From Struthidea cinerea (lineage: Eukaryota; Chordata; Aves; Passeriformes; Corcoracidae): DNA of 64,000 nt. Numbering within the stretch: the stretch's first letter is position 1; each line of letters starts with the position of its first letter. The notes below the pieces were generated by a model. It was not told the DNA's origin, did not search any database, and saw only the letters and a program-made list of their open reading frames with translations. The stretch is from contig VZTI01001722.1 of assembly GCA_013397865.1 (NCBI GenBank), positions 656,679 through 720,678 on the forward strand, written 5' to 3'. A program made the translations under genes and the position numbers. Below, piece by piece: positions 1 through 12,800 of this stretch.

Positions 1-2852
1 GGCAAGTAGCTAATACCTGCAGGCAACTTGGTAGGAAGCATTTCCAGCCAAGAAACTCGGAGCTTTTGTGATCTTTGTTCTTAAATTCCCAACAGCTGTT
101 TCTCTTCCTGAGAAACTCAAAGCCATTAGTGGAACTACAGTTTCAGGAACTACCTCTGAAAAATGAAACAAGTATCTGATTCTCTGGGCACATAAGTTGA
201 ACTGGTTGTTAAAATCTAATTTCTGGGTGATTCCATAGCATGTCAATACTGGCATTATCCATACTTGCATTCCAGTTATGTCTGCTGTTCTTCACAAGGT
301 ATGACCTTTTCTGTACAGTGGGATTCTTCCTCCATACCACTATGTTCACATCATTACCCAGGCCCTAACATAAAGAAACATATCTTTGTGAAACCTAATG
401 GGTACCACAGCATAAGTTAACAGACGTACCAAAACTTAGCAGTCAAGGGGGTTTAAGTGTAATAAATATGCATGTGGGAAATATTTCTTTTACTGATTAG
501 GATGTAGATGTGGTAAGACAGGTAATACTTTAGCTACAAAGAGAAAAAGTTGAAATAATTTTTAAAAGGTAAAGTTAGACAAGGAGCTATTTTGAGAATA
601 CTGCTTGGATTGTGGGTAACCCTTTTCGTTTTAAATAAAACCCCAAACACACGGAAGTATGTACATTACTTATTTACTATGGGATACTGATAAGAATATT
701 TTTATTTTTTCCTTCTGAACTCAAACAGTTATTAAACAGATAGTTTTCCTGCAGGGTAGATGAAACACAGGCTTTGTCATTAGCGTACAGAATGTAACAA
801 TTGTTCCTGCAGAGAACAGATCTAAGCACAATCCTATGAAGTACTTAAACCCAAAAAGTCATCCCCATTCTGCACAAAAGCCCAATAGCAGCAGTCTTCA
901 TGTAGCAGCACAGTTAACTAAGATTTTGTATGGTAGGAATAACTGTATTACTGCATATATTATATACAATCCATTTCTTTAAGCTCAAGCAGTCAGATCA
1001 CTGTTCTCTATAAAATGCTTTATTGACTTTCTTCCTGAATTTAATTTGTCTCTATATAGCAGTAATTCCTTACTCTGTGACAACATGCCCTTCCACTACT
1101 TCAAAATACTTCTTTTCTGCACACAGGCAGTATTAGTTCAGGAAAACTTCCCTTCTCCTTCCAAAGAGGAACTGAAAATACAAAAGATGTGCCCAAAGTA
1201 AGCACTTTGATCCAGACTCAGATTACATGGCTGAGGGTATTTCTGGAAAAGCTTAAAACCAACAGGCTTGAGCTGAAGTCAACTATATGAACTATGGTCA
1301 TCTTGAATAATCCAAGTAGTTATGCAGGATAAAGTTGTCATTTGGTTGTAATTCAAATGTGTCCTTTCCTGCCAAGTGGCTTAAATCACAGCCATAGCAG
1401 TCAGGTAACACATACAGAGGTCTGCAGAGTCTGCAGCGACAGCTGCACGGTCACCAGGGGCTCAGGGGAGCACCACATCTGCATCTCCACTGCTGACCTT
1501 GCGCAGAGCAGGACCCATCCTGCCTGCTCTCTCTGCACCTCTGGGGAGCTGATGTGGGCAGGAGACTGTCCTGAGTGGACGGGGAGCTGGTGTGTGCAGG
1601 AGACTGTCCTGCATGTACCTGACTAGAGGCTGAATGGCCTGAGAAAACCATGAGGATCTGTAGTCTGGGGCAGAACTGCACCACGTGGAGCATTCAGCCT
1701 GAGGAGCGGCCAGTGGCTGTGGGGCCTGGGATACCCTTCTCAAAAGGGAAAGCCTTCTCTGGGGAACACAAGTCTCTGGGCTGAAGCACAGGTGCTTCCT
1801 GCATGCCCAGCCATCAGAACAAACAGCAGCCACTGAGCACAGAAAAGAGTCTGTGTCCAGGGGAGGTAATGCAAACACTGGGCTGATTAGATTTGCAGAG
1901 GAAGGGACAAGACCAAAGGCAGGTTTCTGGGTAGGAAGTGGTGAGCCTGAAATAGCAAAAGCTGGCCCTAGTGTAGCTGACCCTCTGAGGTAGGTGTTGA
2001 AATTATTCTGTGAACCAGTTTCTCAAGGGTTTGATAAAGAGGGGAGGGCCGACAGGGAATAAGAAAGGGGGGAGGAGGATAGAGTCCAGAGCAGGACTCT
2101 CTCATGTGACATGAGCTGGCATGAGAGACACAGGATGCACTGCTGGTACTCACAGTTCTTATCCTCTGAAAGAAAACCGTAGCAGGGAAAAAAAGCAAAG
2201 CTCAGCACAGCTGGCAAAATGGTTTTGCATAACAGGAATAGGACAAGAGGGGAAATTGCCTATTACAATTAATGATTTCATGAGTGACTGTCCAGTATCT
2301 TGCAATCAGCAGCACTTACACAAAAGCTGATGTAGAAGAAAACCTGAAATTTTTGGGTGGGGTGACTGGCAGTGTGAGCAAACAGGGAGGCCCATCTCAG
2401 GGTGGATGGGGCTCCAGCAAGCAGAGCAGTAGCTCTGCAGCTAGAGACAAAGACTGGTGCCAGGGCAGGCTTTTGCTGGGAATCCAAACACCACAGGAAA
2501 CAGAATAAATGGGTGCAGGATTGGTCAGAAGAACAGAACAGAGATGGTTTCTGGAGACAAGAATTATGATTTTTCCCAGAGTCTTTTTAGACTTGGAGCT
2601 AAAGAGGTTGTGATGCTCAACTGCAGAAATGGAAATGTTCCCACCAGGATTTTCAGAGCAAGGCCCTCATTGCTGGTGCACACCTCAACCTTGCTTATTG
2701 AACTCATGCTAGGAGGTACCTGTAACAAGTAGCAAGGGTCTTGTAGTAGTGGGTGGATATCTTTAAAGTAAAAAAAAAAAGGCAAAAATAATTTCTCTAG
2801 GAATGGAGATAATTTCATCAAATCTTTCTTCTTTTTTTTTTTTGTGTTGAAG
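1..2852 (+). other. LYN: LYN last intron (partial)
   Basis: Non-coding sequence upstream of the last LYN exon. I looked for the preceding kinase exon (the one with the APE region in Src kinases) and did not find it here, so this should be a single intron continuing left of the window. It holds a locally GC-richer patch at about 1430-1870 with a small tandem duplication. ORFs in it carry no family motif. Confidence 0.8.
1543..1611. repeat. Imperfect tandem duplication, 31-bp unit, offset 38 bp
   Basis: The segments 1543-1573 and 1581-1611 both read ggggagct(g)(a/g)tgtg(g/t)gcaggagactgtcctg. They differ at two positions and are separated by 7 bases. This is a local duplication inside the LYN intron with no evident function. 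Confidence 0.7.
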
Positions 2853-3055
2853 GTATGAGCAATTCAGATGTGATGGTTGCTCTTCAGCGTGGGTACCGAA
2901 TGCCACGCATGGAAACCTGCCCAGCCGAGCTTTATGATATCATGAAAACATGCTGGAAAGACAAAGCAGAAGAGAGGCCAACATTTGATTATCTACAGAG
3001 TGTGCTCGATGACTTCTACACAGCGACAGAAGGGCAGTATCAACAACAACCATAG
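2853..3055 (+). CDS. LYN: LYN tyrosine-protein kinase, last coding exon (C-terminal 67 codons)
   Basis: LYN is a Src-family, membrane-anchored tyrosine kinase of B-cell and myeloid receptor signalling. This exon encodes the end of the kinase domain and the regulatory tail. A long pyrimidine tract precedes the AG at 2851-2852. The first two bases complete a glycine codon begun in the previous exon, so the reading is (G)MSNSDVM and onward to a TAG at 3053-3055. Visible are the subdomain XI signature CWKDKAEERPTF and the tail TEGQYQQQP, whose tyrosine is the CSK-phosphorylated inhibitory site in this family. The sequence follows human LYN almost residue for residue, with changes mainly in the first 25 codons. 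The rest of the gene lies left of the window. Confidence 0.97.
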
Positions 3056-4520
3056 AACAAAGAACACTTTTTCTATTGCCATTGATCATTGGCAGAGACT
3101 ATCTTTAGGACAGACTGCTCAGCCAGTTACTTCATGAATTCAGATGTCTTAACTGAGTGTGGAAGGTGAAATGCTGAAGGAAAGAATAATTCTGCAGAGA
3201 AATAATAATGTTTTTATTTGGTTAAAACAGTTCCTCTAAAGCTTCAAGTTCTCCTTAAAGGCTCTGTGTTTTGCATTGGTAGAAACACCCCAAAGCAAAC
3301 AGGCTTTTTGGGGCAGGAAGGGAGAAGGAAGGAAAGCAATCATGCCCTGGTACAGCTTGACAAGGCCTTCTTAGGATCTTAGTCATGCAATATGTTACAA
3401 GGAGACCTTGATAAAAGGGTTGAGAGGATGCCTGAACAGCTGTTTTCAAAAGAAAAAGTCAGAGGAGAACTTACAGATTTAAGACATGGTGACATTCTTA
3501 AATCATCTTTTTTGAAATACAGCATATTGCAAAAATTATTTTTATATCCTTGTTATTTCACATTCGTATCAGGCATACTGTCAGCTCTTGGAAGACTTTC
3601 TAAACAGTGTCAAGGTTTCCTTTGAGGAAGAGTTTTGTATGTAATTCTTTACACTGAAAAAAGTTCTGGTTTTTTATTTTACTGCTGTAAAACCCTAAAT
3701 TTCAAATAATTTTCAAAGCACTGCGAAACTATCAGAGATGCAGAAGTGCAAGATGAACACACATGACTGCAGATGTGGCAGCACACCTCACTCTGTGTTC
3801 AACCTTCAGCTTCCCACAAGGCCAAAGTCATCATCTGAAGTCCATGGAAAAGCACAGGACTTTGAAGGAAGTTAATACTTTCATTGCAGTTGCTGAAACT
3901 GTTACCAGTGAAAATATTTTAGTCTTCATTTTTAATCCTCTGTGGTTATTCAAGAATATTCCTTATATTTTTGCTGCTTTAATCAACTAACCTCAAATCT
4001 GTTTTAAAGCTAAAACTAGCTCTAGCACTATCAAAAACAATTTGTGGAAACATGCAATAGGATATCGAGTTACATTGCAGTGACACTGTAGTTTGTTGCT
4101 CAGTATTACAAATCTAATTCTTAAAGTGAATGCAATTTGCAAAGCTCTTTACATTGAGTTGTTCTATCAAATTACTTACCCAAGCAGATGAGCTCGTGCA
4201 CTTGCAATGTAACCACAGCACAGATTACTTCTGTTTCAAAGTGACACTGGTTCTTACAACTGAAACCCAGAACACATCTTTGCCATCCTTCAGCCCAATT
4301 ATTTAGGCAAATGGTACTTTGCAGAAGCTTAAAACCTTTCTGATAAAGCTTCAGTGTGCCTGCAGTTGAAGTTCAGCAGCAGAAGTATTCATGGCTTTTC
4401 TTTTCCAGTGGCTTCCTTCAGTCAAACTGTGCAGTTTAAACAGACTATCAGTTAAATATGTAAATAGTTTCTATTGTATGGTGATTTTTAATTTTAATAA
4501 ACACTTAATCTGAAGCAAGT
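3056..4520 (+). other. LYN: LYN 3' UTR
   Basis: AT-rich sequence from the LYN stop codon to the first well placed polyadenylation signal on the + strand. The end is approximate, about 20 bases past AATAAA at 4496-4501. No other gene is seen in it. Confidence 0.75.
4496..4501 (+). terminator. LYN: Polyadenylation signal AATAAA of LYN
   Basis: AATAAA in the context attttaataaacactt, about 1.44 kb after the LYN stop. It is the first canonical hexamer in a suitable place on this strand. Confidence 0.7.
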
Positions 4521-5900
4521 TGTATGGCAGTAATTTGAGATAAGAACAAATGGCTGATGTTCTATCCAGTGGTAGCTTCATGTGGAACGGGGGAATCTCT
4601 GACTATCACCACTACCAAAATTAATGGATTCTGCTTTCCTTACACCCAGTCACCTTTGAGAAACTGAAAAGGACCAAGCCAACCATCTTTGCATCCTTAT
4701 TGTGGTTTCTTGTTGTCGTGGAGGGCATGAAGAGAAGAACCAGCCCTCAGCCATCCTTGATGTCCTAGTTTGGACACTTGAAAACAGCTTCTCAAAAGCC
4801 TTTAATGTAATAGCCACACTGTCCTTTAGCAGCTGAGCATTAACAGTTCAGTACCAGCCAGTACTTCACACAGGCTTCATTTTATTTTAAGACTGAGGGA
4901 AAAAAAAAAAAAAAAAAAGCTCAAGATAATGTAACTTTGTCTTTCAAACCATTTCCTGCAGCCAACCAAACAGCTCTGGGAAGTAAGAGGGAACACAGAA
5001 AGAACAGTTGCTCAGGGAATAGGAGGTTATAGTTAGTGTTACATTAAGTTGCCAAAGTTGCTAGACTGGCTGCCAAGGTGTAGCACTAGGTAGTTTGAAA
5101 TGGTATTATGGAAATTTTCCAGTGTTAGCCTGTTCTGATGATTTTTTTAACTTCTGTTTGAATTGCTTTTCCTAAAGCAATTTGTACATAACAGCTTTCT
5201 TATTCAAGGCATCAACACTCAGTGTCTCATATAACTACACCAAAATATTTTTTAATAGCTGGAATAGTTCATGTGGGAGTAGAAAAATATTTTAGAAATT
5301 CTACCTTGCAGGGATTATAGTGCTTCAGAACTACTAAAGCCAGATAAGCCTGTATTTAACAGAAACAGTTCAAAACATGAGAAAAGCAGCGGCTGAAGTG
5401 CGACAGCCTTGTTAAATAGGTGACAGAGTGATAACTGATCACAGACCAACCCGAAACTCTTAACGACCTGGCAAGAGGAGTCACAGCAGAGAGGGGCTGT
5501 GCTCCGTGTCACACGGGAAGGCTGCACCACCTACTGTCTCCCCAGGGAGCGTGAGGTTCTCGCTTTGAACTTGGTCCCCTTCCACTATGAGAAACACCAT
5601 TACAGGGACTGATCAATCCAATGTACTTACAGCTTCCACAGCCTCCAGCAATTATGGGCATTGTACTTTCACAGTAGATAAAAAAGCCCTCACCTCCACT
5701 GACTGAAAGGGCTCTAAGAAAACTATATCAAATTTTATCATGCTCCAGTCTTCCATCCTTAAGCTACTAGATAAAAGCTAAGTAATATAATCAAGGATAT
5801 GATTCTTTCAACTCAAGATCATCCTATATAAATCGCTAACATTACTTGGGCTCTAATTTTATGATCTTGGTTTCACTGATTTATAAAATGAAGAGTCAGA
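4521..5900. other. Intergenic spacer between convergent LYN and kinesin genes
   Basis: No gene, RNA or dispersed repeat recognised. It contains a run of 19 A at 4900-4918. The two neighbouring genes run tail to tail towards it. Confidence 0.6.
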
Positions 5901-5904
5901 GCTG

Positions 5905-6531
5905 AATTTAGCAATGGAAAATTTTATTAAATAGATTTTTCAAAGTTTAATGCATATTCCTAGTGGAAATTCCAATTATATTAAAACAAATTTCTTTACA
6001 AAGCCAAGTTAGCTGAAAAATAGCAAGGAGCTGGATAAGACCTCATTTCATTGCCTTCTTTAGCAGTTTGCTTAGTTTGGTCCCAAGAAGGGAGTCTCCA
6101 GGTCAGAACCAGAATATTAACTGAAGAACCATGCTATTTTAACTACTTGGGATTAATTTACAAGCCATCTGATTTCTAGGAATCAGCAATTAAATAAAAT
6201 AATTTAAAAACATAATGAACAGCAGATGAGGGACATCCCACTTTGCATGAACCACACGTTTATCTGTACAGAAGACCATTATAGCTGTTACTCCAGGACT
6301 AAAATATATATATATTTCTCAAATCACATCCCTATATCAACAGGAAAAGCACATGTCTAGACCTAAACCTTTATAGCTCTAAATTCAACCCTGATTCAAC
6401 TAAAAAAGTTCTGTATTGAACATTTTTTGTCAGTCAATGTGACAGTGAAGATGGCATCCAAGAGTGAGAGCTACCAACAGTTTAAGACTGATAAAGAAGC
6501 CCAGTAATTGCCCACCTTGATTTATCAAATA
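5905..6531 (-). other. Kinesin 3' UTR (approximate end)
   Basis: AT-rich sequence from the kinesin stop to about 20 bases past the AATAAA on minus at 5928-5923. No coding potential. Confidence 0.5.
5923..5928 (-). terminator. Candidate polyadenylation signal AATAAA of the kinesin gene
   Basis: On minus the context is atttaataaaattttcc, about 600 nt after the stop. Chosen because it is the first canonical hexamer on minus past the stop. Confidence 0.5.
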
Positions 6532-6807
6532 TTATTCCTTTGCTTTATGAGGCAACAGTACTTGTTTTCTTGAATAGGGTGAAGCCCCTTCATACTTCCC
6601 CCAGCCTTTACCAAGAGGTGTACTAGCAGTGGATGCTACTGTGGATTTCAGGTTAGCCAGCAAACCTCTCCTGGGTTTCTGCTGTTGTGACTCCTCTACA
6701 AGGAAATGCTTTTTCCGTTCTTCGAGCTCTTTTTGCAGGGAAGACACTGTTTCTTCAAGCTCAAGAACACGTTTAGCCCAGTTCTGAAGACTATTCATTT
6801 CTTGATC
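6532..6807 (-). CDS. Kinesin exon 19: residues 742-832 and stop
   Basis: A 276-nt terminal coding exon starting DQEMNSLQNWAK after tatcctcacag. It continues the coiled coil (LELEETVSSLQKELEERKK), then gives a basic tail with PRRGLLANLK, ASPYSRKQVLLP and a TAA at 6534-6532. The tail resembles the KIF20A C-terminus, which has a similar LLxNL and SPYxR arrangement. Confidence 0.95.
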   Translation of the reverse strand, partial: DQEMNSLQNWAKRVLELEETVSSLQKELEERKKHFLVEESQQQKPRRGLLANLKSTVASTASTPLGKGWGKYEGASPYSRKQVLLPHKAKE

Positions 6808-9800
6808 CTGTGAGGATAAGGCTGTGTTAAGTACGTGAACACTGCATGGTCTCTCTCATGCAGTTAATTTTCTGGTTCACATTATTTTAATAAACCCATT
6901 AACACCCTTGTTATTACTGTGTCATATGGCTGTTCAGTACCCATTCCTCTAAATTACGTCAAAGCAATTAAAAACCCAGCAAACTACAGGGCCATAAAAT
7001 CTGGTTAGAGACCGAGTCTGGCTTAAGAGACTGATGTTAAAATGCTTAGCCACAGTATGCAAAAAGTTGATGTTGTTCTAGGAACCAGATAAAGGTGGCT
7101 TTCCTGCCGTGCAATTTCTGAAAGCAAAACTGGTCAAATCAAAACTCTTACGTCATAAGTCTGCTAACCAGGACTGAATAAATGCTTTGAGTGGGCAAAA
7201 TACAGAGTGTTAAATATGCTCTCTAATCTCTGTGATTAACAAAATCACCTTCCTATTAAGAATGGATAGGAAGGTAACTGCCAATTAAGAAGTTCAAGTC
7301 AATTTTCGGTCTCAGATTTAAACTAAAAAATATGCAGAAAGTAATCTAATGTTCAAAGAAAGACGTCACTAAGCAGTTGTTATACCTGCCTTGCTTCATT
7401 TGCAGATTACAAGTAGGCATAGATTCAAAGTGCCAAGAGCTCAAAAGTTTCATTTTTTTATTTAGGAATCTAGTTGATACCTGAGGTCAGATGCTGTAGA
7501 CTTTAGGAAGTCCCTGCTTTTGAAGGAAAAATGCCTATTTCTGTATTAACCAGTTCACCTGCCTGTATCTCTCATCCACTTTGGCCACCTCTGGCAGGAC
7601 TGTCAGGATAGCTTTAAAGCCCTAGATCCTTGGGCCTTGTTGCAGTAACACTCATGCACTGACACCTGGCTTGCCTCAGCAACATGCCTCATGATGAGCT
7701 CTAAGTAGTGTTTTCTTTGCTTGACATTAATTCATGACATCTTTAGATTAGCAAGCTTTGTCAGCACAGTTACCCTATTGACAGAGTCTATCACTTAAGT
7801 TGAAAAATGGGTTTTGTCTTACAAGATTCAAAGTCAAGTAGTGAAACACAAGGGCTCTGAACTCATAATTTAGGAAGTTAGACAAAAATGCTGACATCAA
7901 AACAAATTTCTAATTTAAACAGCATTTTTACATGTAAAAAGATGCAGAAGCATCCAGTACAACTATAGATACAAGCCATATTAAAGTTGCTTTTAAATCA
8001 TTGACAAACCTTGAGCATGATTGTGTGCTTCAGTTGACTGTTTTCTTCTGCCATTTTTCTGTAGCCTTCATTAGCTTCTAGCAAGGTTTCATTTAGTTTC
8101 TGTATTTTAAACTTCAGAGATTTTATAAGCTGAAAATAAAGCCCATGCACACAGAAGTTCAAAACAGCACATTTTACATTAATTTTGTTTATGACTAGAA
8201 CAGTGCAAACTGCAACATCAAAACAAGAAAGTCTGCTTCTCTCAACCTCCTAAGTCCCCAGTCATCATTTCAGGTGATAAAATACAGCTGGAGCATTCAA
8301 AGGCTGTTGTGTTAAAGCTACTGTGATTTACAGACCTGTCAATCAACAAACAGTGGCACAGACTAAGCGACATCCAGAACAGCCTGCTCCATTTCAGTAA
8401 GAGTAATTAAAAGAACACTTTTGTCTCATTAACACTATTCCTATAAAGAATTGGAGCACAGTTACCACAGAAGACCTCACCTTACTGATGGGAATATTAA
8501 TGGATTAAGCCCCAAGAGGCAAAAGAAACTCTGAAGCAGAAAAATTGATGGTATCATTAATTTACTTCTGCAAAGTTGCTAAAAAACTCACACCCTTTGC
8601 CCATGTTTAGTGGCTGAATGGGAAGACAAAAGTGGTGAATTACTCATCACACATGCACTGATCTTTGAGGCAAAGCAGCAGAAAGGCACTGATGGAACCA
8701 GCTGGTTTAAAACCTTCTCACTTCAGTTATTGCCAGGTATCAATCTCATCATTCTAACACTTTCTAGCCACACAAAGCAATCAAAAACTGTATACCCATA
8801 ACAAGCATGAAAGCCAAACTTTCACCAAAATTTGAAAGTGACATAGGAAAATGATGCAGAGCTCTCAAAAACAGGAGTGGAAAACAAATGCTAGGGCCAT
8901 AACACAAGACATTAAACTTGTTAAGGAAAAACAAGTTATTTTTGGAGTATTCTTTCTCAATAGAAAAGGATTTAAGTTCACTTTCCATTTACATGGTTTA
9001 TTAGAACCAGCTGGAACTATTTCTCCAATCCCTACTCTTATTTGATATTAGGGAAAGAAGCAAGACTTGTCTCTCCCCTTCTCGCCATCCTCTTTAAACA
9101 TGGGAAACTAACTGTAGCCTTACAAGAAGATCACTCAAGGAATAGAATAAAAATGCATACTTAAAAATTAATGTTTTCCATAACACAGCCTGAAGCTCAT
9201 AATTCCCACCTCTATATGCTATTCAGAGCACTGGGATCTTGTTTGAAGAACAGAGACATTCACCTTTACTTAAGTTTAGGGTGATAGTGGAGTTCAGTAC
9301 TTCCAGAAAGGACTGCATTAAAGCACTATTTTGATTTTAGATCTAAACTATTACCAGATACTGTAACTGTTCCCCTATGCAGGAGCAGGCAGCATTTCAG
9401 GAAGGAAAGCACTGAGGCCACGGCAGCAATGTTTACAATAAATTCCAACATAAGACTACACATACTTCCTTACTTCCAACTTGCACCATATTTACCATGA
9501 CTTGTTACAGTAGCAGATGGCTTTACAGACTAGAATAATGCCAGAACAGTCTCCGGCAAAAGTCATCCACAACTGAGCAAGGGCTTTTTTTTGATAAACT
9601 CAATGCCCATTTGCAGGAATCTTCATGCTTTTGTCTACAATGCAGACCTTTAAGCCTTGAACCATGACAGAGTTTACAATCATTATTCCCAGATTTGTTA
9701 AACGCTAAGCAAGAGCTACCTCTTCCTTCTCTTCACATTGTTTCTGCAATCCTTCATTGGCTCTCTTCATTGCCCTGTCCGTGAGATCTACAGGCAAAAG

Positions 9801-12800
9801 AAAAGTTTGCTTGTTTATACACATTCCCAGAAATAAACTGAATTTTGAATACCCAGGTTACATTCCTACCTTGTTCCATGTTATTTTCAGTAGTCGGAAT
9901 ATCCGAGTTCAGACTTCCCAGAGCCAATAGCCTCCCTGACTGTTCATCAAGCTGCCTTTCCAATTGCAGTATTTTCCTCTCTCTATCCTGAGGAAAAAAA
10001 AAAAAGGCACATGGTAGAATTTGTCTGCGTTTCGGCTTGATTTGATGCATTACTGCACATCCTTCAATTACACCACACACACATGCAATTTTAAATTATT
10101 TCACAGGTTATGGTTAGGAAATCACAGTAAGGGATAACACTCAGGTCACAAGACCTTCTAGGAGGAAGTTTCTTTACACAGGAGTCAACTCTTCCAGTCT
10201 GAGGATTTCCAAACTGTATTAAAAGTAACCATATGGCAGAAAAGTGTCTATGACAAACACTGTCACCAGTTAGCTTGCTAAATAAGGAATAATATACTTC
10301 ATAGAGCTACGTTTTCATCTCAAACTCTTCTCCAGTATCTGTCAGATTGCTGGGGTGGTATTTCAGGGTGAGAAACCAAACAAGTGGCACCATCAAGAAA
10401 AGTTATTCATCTAATTCTGGTTCTTTGAAGCTGCCCATTCAGATTCATGCGCTGTGCGCTCCTTTGTCAACTAACACTATTACATTTCGGGGATTTCACT
10501 AGCTTCTTTTCTGACTTGCTACCAAAAGCATCTTGCTCTTTGAATCTTCCCTTATGCAGCCTCTTGACCAGTATAAGAGCAGTATTAAAACTCTTTTCCT
10601 CCACCCTGACATGGTATATAGGAAGGACTTAACTGAACACAACAACAGACTCTAAGTGGGGAAAAGAGTCAAGTGTAAGGGAGCTGGAAAAACACAGCCC
10701 ATTACATAATCTGGTGCTGCTTGTCAGCACTCAAATGGAGAGCTGTAAAAGCAGAAACATTTATATACCACAATCTACAAGAGAAATCCACTTCTCTCAT
10801 GTCTTGAAAGGAACCTGCCTATCCATGGAGTGTGATATCTCCAGAACAGGAGAGTGCGGCGAGAAAGCTCCACTGGTGGACACCACAGCTGCTCTCTTCT
10901 TCCACTACAAACCTTCTGAAACCAAGACCCTCAGGTCTCATCTGTTGCTTGGATGCACTAAACCATCGATGCAGAGGTTAGAAAACTGAGTTGCTCACAA
11001 CTAACCTGGCTGAGTTGCAAAAGGAGGAGCAACATACTAATGCCAACTCTGAGCAGTTCTATGTTTAAGTCCATTCAGACGATTCAGTTCTCTCCTGCAT
11101 AAAGTTTGATTTCTCATCAGTTTCTTATGCCACAATCCTCCATCCACCTCCAGACCAGAGATCAGTTATAATTAGAATAGCCATCCTGTAACAAATTCCC
11201 CATCACCCTTTCAGAGTAGCATTTGACTCTACATCCTATGATCCCAAAGATCTCCAGAAAGCCAGACTCCTGTATACATCATTCCTCTGGGTGTTCCAAT
11301 CATTGCACCACAAATATAAAGATGACTTGGATTTAACTGAACTGTGCCCTCAAAGATCATGAGGTTTAGGTATGCACTACAGGTAGTACCAGAGAGAAGG
11401 CATCTGTATGCTTATGGTTAGCACTGAACACAGAGCAGCAAGGCTGAACTGCTAGTTATTTTCCTTGTTTACTGTAACATTCAAAATCCCAGAGTGATTC
11501 TGTTAAGGGAAAGCAAAATCTACAGTTAAGAGGCTCGAACATATTTTTAGTGTCACTCAAGTCATACCTCAACTTTCTCTTGTTCAGCTAGAAATTCTTC
11601 TATGGGAACATAATGGTCTTCAATTTGTTCCATTGCACACATATATGCATGTTTCTTAATGGCCTCTTTATACATTTCAAATTTGCTCTCCAGTTTTTCT
11701 TCATAACTGTCTTTCATATCTTCCAAGCGGTTGCTGAAGGGAACACGTTAGTTATATAGGATGCATTTGCATTCTAGCTATTATATTTAGCTGCATGTAT
11801 TCAACTGTCAATACTAAAGTTATTTGTCTAATCAGAAATAGTGAAGAGATGAAGAAGCACTTTTTTCCTTTTTAATCTCAATGATCCTACAGACTTGCAC
11901 CAAAGGATAATTTCTACTTGGCATGCACCAAAAAAAGTTCTGTAGAAGAACACATACTTAACACCTGTCAAACAAAAAAATTAAAAGAAAATCTACCAAC
12001 ATATAGCAATAGAAGCGACAACACCCATTTAGATGTTATGTTTGAAGCTTATTTCCTGGGGGCATCTTTCAGTTTGGAAAAAAAGAAAAACCAATCAAAA
12101 CCCATTTAAGATAAATGCCAAATTCATTTTCATAGAATCATAAAATGGCCTGTGTTGGGAGGGACCTTAAAGGTCATCTAATTCTAACCTCCCTGTCATG
12201 GGCAGGGACACTTTCTACCAGGCCTTTCCAACATGTCCTTTAAACACTTCCAGGGATGGGGCATCCACAACTCCTCTGGGCAACCTGTTCCAGTGCCTCA
12301 GCACACTCACAGTAAAGAATTTTCTCATAACATCCAATCTGAACCAACTATCAGTTTGAATCCACTCTTCTCTGTCCTATCATCACATACTCTTGTGAGA
12401 AGTCCCTCTCCATCTATTATTTCAATACATTATACATTACTCCTGTCACAATTTAAAAACATGCCCCATCAGTGATGCAGAACATCACCTCCACAGAGAA
12501 AAAGCATCAATGCTATTTCATGTGTTTAGCCAAAGGCAACCAAACAATTTGAAAGCCAGTGCAGGTGTTAAACCATAGTGTGCTCATCTGGCAACTTGGT
12601 GCTAATTTTTGTTAACGATTCAAACAGCAGGAAACTGATTTAAAGAAGAGTTAAGAGGAAGTGAACTCAGCTTGAGGAATCTGGACACACTTGAAAAAAA
12701 TTCCCTAACTGTTAACATCAGTGCAGGGAGCCACAGCGATTTATAAGACAGTAAACTAACAATGGTTCATCAGTCATGCAGGGGAGCTCAGAGATACAAC

